Both the position numbers and the translations under genes were made by a program. The notes below the pieces were generated by a model. It was not told the origin of the DNA and ran no database searches. It worked only from the letters and a program-made list of their open reading frames with translations. A stretch of 12,133 nucleotides of DNA from Ahrensia sp. (GTDB lineage Bacteria > Pseudomonadota > Alphaproteobacteria > Rhizobiales > Rhizobiaceae), in the NCBI GenBank assembly GCA_002698425.1, contig NZXU01000069.1, positions 1-12,133 on the forward strand. Reading direction: 5' to 3'. Shown in pieces: positions 1 to 8,430 of this stretch (position 1 is the first letter of the stretch; each line of letters opens with the position of its first letter).

Positions 1-835
1 CTTCCGTTCGCGTGCGACCGTCAACATCGACACCCGTCGCGACACCGAATACGGCACGCTCGGCACCGACATCGAGCTGCGCGCCCAGTACGACACCAAC
101 GAAGACACCATCGGTGACTTCAACCCGTTCTACGAAACCGCTCACGAGTTCGAAGTCATCCAGGCTCTGATCACCCTCGGCGGCTTCGCCGTTGGCAAGA
201 CCGACTCGACCTTCACGACCTTCACCGGTTACGGCGGTTCGGTCATCGCCGACACGGACGCCGGCGGTTACGGCAACTTCGGCACCAACCAGATGTCCTA
301 CACCTTCACCGCTGGTGCGGTTACCGGTGTGATCGCTCTCGAGCAGGGCGCTGGCGCCAAGGGTTCCGCTGGTGGCTGGCTGATCGACGACTACGTCCCG
401 CACGTTGTCGGTGGTCTGTCGTTCGACGCCGGCATGTTCACCATCGCTGGTGTTGTCGGCTTCGATACCGGCCCGACGGACGGCTGGGCTGGTAAGATCC
501 GCGTCGACGCCGACATCACGGACGCCTTCTCGGTCTTCATCATGCCGATGTATGCCGAAGCCGGTTCCGCTTACGGCACCTGGATCAACAACGGTGCGGA
601 CACCTTCTCCGTCATCGGTGGTGCGTCCTTCGACTTCTCGGACAAGGCAACCCTCAATGCGCAGGTTCAGTGGGCTGAAGCCAACGGCCTCGCCAACGAC
701 GAGTGGGCTGTTGCTGCCAACGTCAACTACACGGTCACCGATGGCTTCATCGTGCGTCCGGAAGTGTCCTGGCACCGCACCACGGGCGGCGTCTCCGAGT
801 GGGGCGGCATGGTCCGCTTCCAGCGCTCCTACTAA
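1..835 (+). CDS. Outer-membrane porin, Porin_2 family (5' truncated by window)
   Basis: The reading frame is open from base 2 to a TAA at 833-835 and gives about 277 residues of the C-terminal part of a porin; the signal peptide and first strands lie outside the window. Visible signs are alternating short beta-strand-like segments rich in Gly, Tyr, Phe and Thr, the stretch RDTEYGTLGTDIELRAQYD near the start, KTDSTFTTFTGYGG further on, and a terminal aromatic residue (VRFQRSY) as needed by outer-membrane beta-barrels. These match rhizobial RopA/Brucella Omp2-type porins, which form trimeric general diffusion channels of about 340-370 residues, so roughly a quarter is missing. Codon use is strongly biased (GGT, GCT, GTT, TTC, AAC, CGT), unlike the genes that follow, which suggests very high expression. 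An intrinsic terminator follows the stop directly, so the gene ends its transcript here. The family call is firm; the substrate is unknown. Confidence 0.93.
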   Translation, partial: FRSRATVNIDTRRDTEYGTLGTDIELRAQYDTNEDTIGDFNPFYETAHEFEVIQALITLGGFAVGKTDSTFTTFTGYGGSVIADTDAGGYGNFGTNQMSYTFTAGAVTGVIALEQGAGAKGSAGGWLIDDYVPHVVGGLSFDAGMFTIAGVVGFDTGPTDGWAGKIRVDADITDAFSVFIMPMYAEAGSAYGTWINNGADTFSVIGGASFDFSDKATLNAQVQWAEANGLANDEWAVAANVNYTVTDGFIVRPEVSWHRTTGGVSEWGGMVRFQRSY

Positions 836-861
836 TCTCGTCTGACGAGATCGGTTTTAAG

Positions 862-895
862 GGCCCGGCGAGAAATCGCCGGGCCTTGTCAATTT
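862..895 (+). terminator. Rho-independent terminator of the porin gene
   Basis: A perfect 10-bp GC-rich stem, GGCCCGGCGA (862-871) and TCGCCGGGCC (876-885), is closed by a GAAA loop and followed by a T-containing tail (TTGTCAATTTT). It lies 27 bp after the porin stop. The U-tract is interrupted, but stem stability and position make termination very likely. Confidence 0.88.
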
Positions 896-913
896 TCGGA
901 AGCACATCAAGCA

Positions 914-941
914 ACAGGTAATCGCGACCAAGTTTACCTGT
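914..941. repeat. 8-bp perfect inverted repeat upstream of the integrase
   Basis: ACAGGTAA (914-921) and TTACCTGT (934-941) are exact reverse complements separated by 12 bp, so the half-sites are 20 bp apart centre to centre (about two helical turns). It sits about 60 bp upstream of the recombinase ATG. It may be an operator for a dimeric regulator or a binding site for the recombinase itself. No matching second copy was noticed in the window. Function is inferred from position and symmetry only. Confidence 0.4.
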
Positions 942-998
942 CGTAATATTGCTTTCGCGATATCCAGTGATAACAAGAACGCGTGAAAAAGTGCGCGC

Positions 999-1880
999 AT
1001 GGATAATTACAACGCTTCCCTCGCGGAACTTTTGGACCGTTTTTCAGACGCGATCTGGGAAAACGGCAAGCATAAGCAGCATTGCGAATCCTTCCTTCTT
1101 GAAATCAACGAAATAATTATTTCCAGAAAAATTTCCTTGCATGACGCAGGGTTAATTGACGTATTAATTTCGGAGTTTCGAAATAGAAACAACAAGAACT
1201 CAACTATTAATCGAAAGCTTTCCGCGCTGTACAAGCTTCTGAGGAAAGCGGAGCAAGCCGGCTTGATCAGGAAACTGCCATCTTACGTCAGGCTGCAAGA
1301 AAAAAACGGCCGCATACGCTTCTTTTCGATCGACGAGGAGCGCGATTTTTTCCACGCGATGCTGCGTCGAAACGAGGATCACTACCGCCTTTGCGTGTTC
1401 CTCATCGATAGCGGCGCCCGCATCGGAGAGGCGCTGGCGCTCAAATGGAGCGACGTCGATTCGCGACGCGCGACCTTCTGGATCACCAAATCGGGCCGCA
1501 GCAGGACCGTTCCCCTCACCGCGCGGGCGAGCAGCGCGGTTTTTTCCGTGCGCAGCCCCGGCGGGCCCTTCGCCGACATCTCCTATCCGCGTTTCCTCTA
1601 TGACTGGAACGCCGTAAAGAAAGAGACCGGGCTGGAAAAAGACAAGCAGATCGTACCGCATATTCTGCGTCACACCTGCGCCTCGCGCCTGGTCCAGGCC
1701 GGCATCGATTTGCGCCGCGTCCAGGCTTTTCTCGGTCACCAGACGATCCAGATGACGTTGCGCTACGCTCATCTCGCGACGAACGATCTCGACCAGTGCG
1801 TCGCCGCGCTCGAGACGTTCCGCCAGGAAAAATCCGAGCAGGAAAAGGCGATCGCCTCGCTCATGCAGGCCGCCGAGTAG
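999..1880 (+). CDS. Tyrosine recombinase / phage-type integrase
   Basis: This encodes 293 residues of a site-specific recombinase. The N-terminal part (about 1-100) is helical and would be the core-binding SAM-like domain. The C-terminal catalytic domain (about 105-265) shows the whole active site: R141 (GARIGEALAL), K164 (TKSGR beta-hairpin), H221 and R224 (HILRHTCASR), H247 (FLGH) and the nucleophile Y256 (TLRYAHL). The protein is therefore predicted active. The length suits XerC/D-like or small integrase families; no arm-binding domain is obvious. Codons in the first third are AT-rich (1081-1200 is 33% GC by hand count) while the catalytic part is GC-rich (1501-1560 is 73%), suggesting a mosaic or recent arrival. 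There is no clear Shine-Dalgarno before the ATG, only a purine run GAAAAAG at 985-991. No excisionase, tRNA, att repeat or cargo is adjacent. It is not part of the gcv operon. Target and partner are unknown. Confidence 0.9.
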   Translation: MDNYNASLAELLDRFSDAIWENGKHKQHCESFLLEINEIIISRKISLHDAGLIDVLISEFRNRNNKNSTINRKLSALYKLLRKAEQAGLIRKLPSYVRLQEKNGRIRFFSIDEERDFFHAMLRRNEDHYRLCVFLIDSGARIGEALALKWSDVDSRRATFWITKSGRSRTVPLTARASSAVFSVRSPGGPFADISYPRFLYDWNAVKKETGLEKDKQIVPHILRHTCASRLVQAGIDLRRVQAFLGHQTIQMTLRYAHLATNDLDQCVAALETFRQEKSEQEKAIASLMQAAE

Positions 1881-1926
1881 GACTGTCCCGCCCCTCCGGG
1901 CGCCGATGTCTCCCGCAACTATCGCC

Positions 1927-1955
1927 GTGACAACCGCCGCGCGCTGCGCTACCCT
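1927..1955 (+). promoter_or_regulatory. Candidate promoter of the gcv operon
   Basis: GTGACA (1927-1932) resembles a -35 element (5 of 6 to TTGACA) and TACCCT (1950-1955) lies 17 bp downstream as a weak -10. Transcription would begin near 1962, about 20 nt before the riboswitch. Position and spacing fit a housekeeping alphaproteobacterial promoter, but the -10 is poor and no other support is available. Confidence 0.35.
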
Positions 1956-1983
1956 CGCCGCAGCTCACGGGTTTCGACCCGGT

Positions 1984-2164
1984 CTGTCAGCGGGAGAGAG
2001 CCGAAAGGCCGCCGAAGGGGAAATCGCCCGAAATCTCTCAGGCAAAAGGAACCGCTGACAGGTCAAGGCACTCTGGAAAGTCGGGGTTCATCCCCGCGCC
2101 GAAGGTGTAAGTGTTCCCGACAGGGTTCCGGGAATGCGAGTCTCTCAGGCTTCCGACAGAGGGG
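1984..2164 (+). promoter_or_regulatory. Tandem glycine riboswitch (gcvT RNA motif)
   Basis: Two consecutive glycine aptamers precede gcvT. Aptamer 1 (1984-2061) has a perfect 9-bp P1 stem, CTGTCAGCG with CGCTGACAG (2053-2061), enclosing the conserved CGGGAGAGAG, GCCGCCGAAGGGG and CTCTCAGGCAAAAGGA blocks. A short linker (2062-2068) leads to aptamer 2 (about 2069-2164), with P1 CTCTG (2071-2075)/CAGAG (2157-2161) and the blocks CGCCGAAGGTGTAAG and TCTCTCAGGCTTCCGACAG. This arrangement is the known glycine-binding riboswitch, which in most bacteria turns on glycine cleavage genes when glycine is plentiful. Its place directly before gcvT confirms the role. Confidence 0.97.
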
Positions 2165-2213
2165 CGCGACCAGCCATCGCCGATGGCCGGTTTGTGCTGA
2201 CTGACGGAAAGGG
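2151..2213 (+). promoter_or_regulatory. Possible riboswitch expression platform sequestering the gcvT ribosome binding site
   Basis: The 3' flank of aptamer 2, TTCCGACAG (2151-2159), can pair with CTGACGGAA (2201-2209) through eight of nine positions (one A-A mismatch). This would bury the GGAA of the gcvT Shine-Dalgarno (GGAAAGGG, 2206-2213). The same CAG (2157-2159) is needed for the glycine-bound P1 stem, so the two pairings exclude each other: ligand binding would free the ribosome site. A small hairpin (GCCATC 2173-2178 with GATGGC 2182-2187) lies inside the loop. No U-rich terminator is present, which favours translational control. This is a pairing by eye, not a computed fold. Confidence 0.4.
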
Positions 2214-2218
2214 TGCCG

Positions 2219-3322
2219 ATGACCGAGAGCGATTCCCTCAAACATTTGCCGCTGAAGGATCTTCACGCGCGCGCCGGAGCCAGGTTCGGCCCCTTTGCCG
2301 GCTGGGAGATGCCGGTCTCCTATCCGCTCGGTGTCCTCAAGGAACATCTGCATTGCCGCGCGCATGCCGGTCTCTTCGACATTTCTCATATGCAATTGTT
2401 CGAGGTCTCCGGAGCGGATACGGGGAAGCTGATCGCCACGCTCTGCCCGGTGGAGGCCGCCGACCAGACGCTCGGGGCGTCCAAATATACATTTCTATTG
2501 AACGAGGATGCCGGCGTCATCGACGATCTGATCGTCACGCGGCTGGCCGAAGATCGATTCACGATCGTCGCCAATGCCGCGCGCGCCGCCGTCGACGAAC
2601 AATGGATCCGCGACCATGCGGCCGGGCTCGATGTCGCCATAGAGCGGCTGGACCGCGTCTTCCTCGCACTGCAGGGCCCGGATGCGGCGGCGATCATGGA
2701 TGACAACGGGATCGATATTTCCGGTCTTTCCTTCATGTCGGGCTTCGAGCCGCGGCCGGGCTGGTTCGTCACGCGTTCCGGCTATACGGGCGAAGACGGT
2801 TTCGAGATCGCGCTTCCGCTCGACAGCGCCAGCGCCTTTGCCGATAGCCTCGCCCGGGACGAGCGCGTCGAATGGGTCGGGCTTGCGGCGCGCGACAGCC
2901 TGCGGCTGGAAGCCGGGCTTTGCCTTTACGGCAACGATCTCGACGAGGAGACCGATCCGGTCAGCGCCGGGCTGATCTGGGCTATTCCCAAGGGCTTGCG
3001 CGAGGGCGGGCCGTTCATCGGAGCAAAACGCCTGGCCGACATCATCGCCGCCGGGCCCGCGCAGAAGCGTGTCGGGCTGCAGGCGGACGGACGCCAGCCG
3101 GTGCGCGCCGGGGCGGCGCTGACCGATTCGGACGGGAAGCCGGCCGGCCGCGTCACGTCGGGCGGCTTCGGCCCGTCCGCCGAACATCCGGTGGCCATGG
3201 GCTATGTGCCGGCGGCGCTTGCCAAGCCGGATACGCAACTCTTCGCCGATGTGCGCGGCAAGCCCGTCGGGATGCGCGTCGTCAAACTCCCCTTCATCGT
3301 CAAACGCAGCCAAAAAGGATGA
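2219..3322 (+). CDS. gcvT: Glycine cleavage system T protein (aminomethyltransferase)
   Basis: GcvT takes the aminomethyl group held on the lipoyl arm of the H protein and transfers its methylene to tetrahydrofolate, releasing ammonia and 5,10-methylene-THF in the cytosol. The 367 residues match the usual family size (about 360-375). Recognisable blocks are [13 protein letters not shown] (23-35), GLFDISHM (51-58), [11 protein letters not shown] (99-109) with the folate-binding aspartate at D102/D103, [14 protein letters not shown] (187-200), and [20 protein letters not shown] (221-240) with a C-terminal barrel domain from about 270. I chose the ATG at 2219 because GGAAAGGG ends 5 bp before it; an in-frame GTG at 2213 would overlap that ribosome site. 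It is first in the gcvTHP operon, is governed by the glycine riboswitch, and overlaps gcvH by the ATGA tetranucleotide if gcvH starts at 3319. Confidence 0.97.
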   Translation: MTESDSLKHLPLKDLHARAGARFGPFAGWEMPVSYPLGVLKEHLHCRAHAGLFDISHMQLFEVSGADTGKLIATLCPVEAADQTLGASKYTFLLNEDAGVIDDLIVTRLAEDRFTIVANAARAAVDEQWIRDHAAGLDVAIERLDRVFLALQGPDAAAIMDDNGIDISGLSFMSGFEPRPGWFVTRSGYTGEDGFEIALPLDSASAFADSLARDERVEWVGLAARDSLRLEAGLCLYGNDLDEETDPVSAGLIWAIPKGLREGGPFIGAKRLADIIAAGPAQKRVGLQADGRQPVRAGAALTDSDGKPAGRVTSGGFGPSAEHPVAMGYVPAALAKPDTQLFADVRGKPVGMRVVKLPFIVKRSQKG

Positions 3323-3696
3323 TCGCCTTGAGCACGACTTATTATACTGAAGACCACGAGTGGATCCGCGTCGAAAACGGCATCGCGACGGTCGGCATTA
3401 CAGGGCATGCGCAGGAACAGCTGGGCGATCTCGTCTTCGTCGACCTCCCCTCGCCCGGCGCGACCGTGTCGAAGGGCGACGCGCTGGTGGTTGTCGAATC
3501 GGTCAAGGCGGCCTCCGACGTCTACGCGCCGGTCGATGGCGAGGTGAAGTCGGTCAACGATGCGCTCACGTCGGAACCGGGGCTGATCAATTCGTCAGCC
3601 GAGGGCGACGGCTGGTTGTGGACGATGAGCATCGCCGACGAGAGCCAGCTCGACGGGCTGATGGATGCAGACGCCTACAAGACGTCGATTTCCTGA
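3319..3696 (+). CDS. gcvH: Glycine cleavage system H protein (lipoyl carrier)
   Basis: GcvH is the small lipoylated shuttle that carries the aminomethyl intermediate from P to T protein and is reoxidised by L protein. The 125 residues hold the full hybrid-motif lipoyl domain: [20 protein letters not shown] at the N terminus, [11 protein letters not shown], then [20 protein letters not shown] with the lipoylation site K63, and GWLWTMSI near the end. Two starts are possible. The ATG at 3319 overlaps the gcvT stop (ATGA) but has AAAAAGG directly against it, too close for a good ribosome site. A TTG at 3328 (122 residues, beginning [12 protein letters not shown]) has that same AAAAAGGA at a proper 8-bp distance. 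I list the longer form; the TTG may be the real start. Translation is probably coupled to gcvT. Confidence 0.95.
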   Translation: MIALSTTYYTEDHEWIRVENGIATVGITGHAQEQLGDLVFVDLPSPGATVSKGDALVVVESVKAASDVYAPVDGEVKSVNDALTSEPGLINSSAEGDGWLWTMSIADESQLDGLMDADAYKTSIS

Positions 3697-3705
3697 GGTC
3701 CGCCG

Positions 3706-6492
<2,787 letters not shown>

Positions 6493-6500
6493 CCGCCTGT

Positions 6501-6527
6501 CCGGTGAGGCTATGAAGGCTTCACCGG
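6501..6527 (+). terminator. Strong hairpin after gcvP, possible operon terminator or transcript 3' end
   Basis: CCGGTGAGGC pairs with the downstream GGCTTCACCGG strand through about ten base pairs (one G-T), leaving a loop of a few bases around TATGAA. It begins 9 bp after the gcvP stop. No U-tract follows, so it is not a textbook intrinsic terminator; it may stabilise the 3' end or mark a Rho-dependent end. Confidence 0.5.
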
Positions 6528-6592
6528 CTGGTAACCGGCATCTTACATAATATGCCGGGGCGAATAGCGTGCGGGGGCCGGAGGAAGGCGCC

Positions 6593-7465
6593 ATGCAGTC
6601 AAGTATCGCGATCAGCATCGGGCTTCCTGTCGCGCTCGTCATCATCATGCTGGGTCTCGGACTTTCGCTGAAGTTCGACGATTTCACGCGGGTCTTCACG
6701 AAGCCGAAGCCGATCTTCGTCGGGCTTTTCTGCCAGATCCTGCTGCTGCCGCTTTTCTGTCTCGGGCTGGTCTTTGTCTCCGACCTTCCGCCGGGCATCG
6801 CGGTGGGCATGATGCTTCTCGCGGCAAGCCCCGGCGGAACGTCGGCGACGATCTTCACGCATCTCGCCCGCGGCGATGTCGCCTTGAGCCTGATGCTGGC
6901 GGCCGTCACGTCTCTGCTGGCGCTCGTCACGATACCGATCATCGCCAACGGTTCGCTGATGCTGTTCTATGGCGAAGCGAACACGGTCTATCTGCAGATC
7001 TGGCAAGTCCTGCAGATATTCGCGGTCGCGATCGTGCCGGCGCTTGTCGGCGTCTATATCCGCAGCCTCTATCCGGACGTCGCGGCCCGCCTGGACCGGC
7101 CGGTCAAAACGCTGGCGACCGCCTTTCTGGCGCTGGTCGTCCTGTTCGCCTTGGTCAGCCAATGGAAGGTCGCGATGCAATGGGCGCCGGCGATCGGAGC
7201 GACCGTTCTGATCTTCAACGTGGCGAGCCTCCTTGTCGGATATTACGCGCCGCGGCTGATGGGCGTGGACCGTAGCCAGACCGTCGCGATCACCATGTCG
7301 GTCAGCATTCACAACGCCGCCCTGGTCATCGCGCTCGCGCTTAGCGAATACATGCTGGACAATGCCGAAATGGCCATTCCGCCGGCGCTTTACGGCGTCA
7401 TTGCCTATGTCACCGGAGGTATCGCGGTGTGGCTGCTCAATCGCGGGCCGATGCGAGGGGCCTAG
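6593..7465 (+). CDS. Bile acid:sodium symporter (BASS) family membrane carrier
   Basis: A 290-residue inner-membrane protein with about nine hydrophobic helices, the size and pattern of bacterial BASS carriers (ten helices), which move organic anions such as bile acids, pantoate or keto acids. Family marks are GLGLSLKFDDF (21-31), GLFCQILLLPL (44-54), the crossover loop SPGGTSATIFTHLARGDVAL (79-98) and SVSIHNAALVIALAL (236-250). The start is the ATG at 6593, with GGAGGAAGG (6580-6588) as ribosome site; an upstream GTG at 6569 has none. Compared with ASBT-type proteins, the usual Ser-Asn after GGT(A/S) is Ala85-Thr86 and the usual Glu-x-Gly-x-Gln is Ser236-Val-Ser-Ile-His240, while Gln48 seems kept, so sodium coupling may differ. 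It lies 100 bp after gcvP, past a hairpin, and converges on the RpiR gene. The substrate is unknown. Confidence 0.88.
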   Translation: MQSSIAISIGLPVALVIIMLGLGLSLKFDDFTRVFTKPKPIFVGLFCQILLLPLFCLGLVFVSDLPPGIAVGMMLLAASPGGTSATIFTHLARGDVALSLMLAAVTSLLALVTIPIIANGSLMLFYGEANTVYLQIWQVLQIFAVAIVPALVGVYIRSLYPDVAARLDRPVKTLATAFLALVVLFALVSQWKVAMQWAPAIGATVLIFNVASLLVGYYAPRLMGVDRSQTVAITMSVSIHNAALVIALALSEYMLDNAEMAIPPALYGVIAYVTGGIAVWLLNRGPMRGA

Positions 7466-7468
7466 CGC

Positions 7469-8341
7469 TCACCCCTGGTTCCGGAACAATTTGGTCTTGC
7501 CAAACATCGATTCCAGTTCCTCGATGCGGCCCTTGGAGTCTTCCCAGCGCGCCGCCTGGATGTCGGCGATCAGGGCCTCGACGATGAGCATGATCGCGAC
7601 GGTGGAATCCCAGCTCGACGGGGCTTCGACCAGCGCGTGGAAGCAGTGATCAGCAAGCCGGCTGATGGGCGAACCCCACTGGTCGGTGAAAAGCACGATC
7701 GTGCAGTCGCGGTCGCGGGCGAGCCGGGCGAGCCGGGCCATGTCGGTCTCGTAGCGCCGGATGTCGAACAGGATCAGGACCGACTTCCTGCCCATGTCGA
7801 GCAGATATTGCGGCCAGACATTGGGCGTCTGCGACAGCAGCGTGACGTTCGGCCGGATGATCTGCAGATGATTGAAGAAGTAGTCCGCGTTGGAGCGGGT
7901 AATGCGGCCGCCGGCGAGATAGATATGGCGTTTCGGATCGGCGAGGATCTTCACCACGGCATCGAAGACGTCCGGGTTCAGCCGTTGCAGCGTGTTGTGA
8001 ATATTGGCCGAGACGGCGTCGGCGAACTGGTTGAGCGTGTGCTCGTCGGAGGTGTTGGCGCGGCCGGCGTCGCGGCGTGAAATCGGCTCGCGGATCTGCG
8101 CCGCGATCTCGTCGCGGATCGCGCCCTGCATGTCCGGAAACCCCTCAAAGCCGAGCTTGCGCGCGGTGCGGATGACCGTCGGCGTCGAGACGTTCGCGAG
8201 GCGGGCCACCTCGGTGATCGAACCGAGGCCGGAGACCGGATAATCCTGCAGCAATGCGCCGACCAGCTGGCGTTCGGACGGCGTCAGCGTCTCCATGCGT
8301 TCCTGAATGCGCATCTTCACCGAAGGCAGTGTCTCGGCCAA
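7469..8341 (-). CDS. MurR/RpiR family transcriptional regulator (HTH + SIS domain)
   Basis: A 290-residue regulator with an N-terminal RpiR helix-turn-helix (about 1-78; recognition region SITEVARLANVSTPTVIRTA at 41-60, then LGFEGFPDMQ) and a C-terminal SIS domain (about 120-260; HIYLAGGRITRSNADYFFNH, VLILFDIRRYETD, TDQWGSPISRLADHCFHAL). Such proteins bind palindromes and usually sense a sugar phosphate. Here the common G-x-G-x-S loop reads G-G-R-I-T (144-148) and the usual Ser-rich second loop reads FDIRRYE (192-198), so the ligand is probably different. The start is TTG (8341-8339): AAGGAGG stands 6 bases before it on the minus strand, while the next ATG, at codon 10, has no such site. It diverges from the deformylase-TRAP operon, which it most likely controls, and converges on the BASS gene with 3 bp between stops. 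Confidence 0.92.
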   Translation of the reverse strand: MAETLPSVKMRIQERMETLTPSERQLVGALLQDYPVSGLGSITEVARLANVSTPTVIRTARKLGFEGFPDMQGAIRDEIAAQIREPISRRDAGRANTSDEHTLNQFADAVSANIHNTLQRLNPDVFDAVVKILADPKRHIYLAGGRITRSNADYFFNHLQIIRPNVTLLSQTPNVWPQYLLDMGRKSVLILFDIRRYETDMARLARLARDRDCTIVLFTDQWGSPISRLADHCFHALVEAPSSWDSTVAIMLIVEALIADIQAARWEDSKGRIEELESMFGKTKLFRNQG

Positions 8342-8357
8342 GGCGGTCCTCCTTCCC

Positions 8358-8376
8358 TTTCGGGGTACACCCGAAA
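8358..8376. promoter_or_regulatory. Perfect 7-bp palindrome in the rpiR leader (candidate operator)
   Basis: TTTCGGG (8358-8364) and CCCGAAA (8370-8376) are exact reverse complements around GTACA. It lies just upstream of the regulator's ribosome site in the divergent gap. It could be an operator for self-regulation or an RNA hairpin in the leader. A second, shorter inverted repeat, GTAG (8379-8382)/CTAC (8389-8392), follows at once. Binding is inferred only. Confidence 0.4.
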
Positions 8377-8402
8377 ATGTAGCGATGTCTACTGAAACGA
8401 TA

Positions 8403-8430
8403 TTGACAGATAAGATTTAACCGTAATGAT
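8403..8430 (+). promoter_or_regulatory. Candidate promoter of the deformylase-TRAP operon
   Basis: A perfect TTGACA (8403-8408) is followed after 16 bp by AATGAT (8425-8430, 4 of 6 to TATAAT). The start of transcription would fall at about 8437-8438, on or next to an ATG of the first gene. The -35 is the best match in this gap; the -10 is moderate. Confidence 0.45.

Noticed and set aside
836..998. Small gene or tRNA attachment site between porin and integrase
   Set aside because: No cloverleaf, no convincing coding frame and no repeat of the integrase end were seen; the gap holds only the terminator and the inverted repeat.
1889..1902. Hairpin CGCCC-CTCC-GGGCG after the integrase as a terminator
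   Set aside because: The stem is only 5 bp and no T-run follows; it is common by chance in such GC-rich sequence.
6519..6550. Promoter for the BASS carrier (TTCACC ... CATAAT)
   Set aside because: The elements are weak, the spacing is about 19-20 bp and the first overlaps the hairpin stem, so it could not be supported.
7718..7738. Short tandem repeat (GAGCCGGGC twice) in the rpiR gene
   Set aside because: It encodes an ARLARLAR helix within the SIS domain and fits ordinary codon use; two copies are not a meaningful repeat array.
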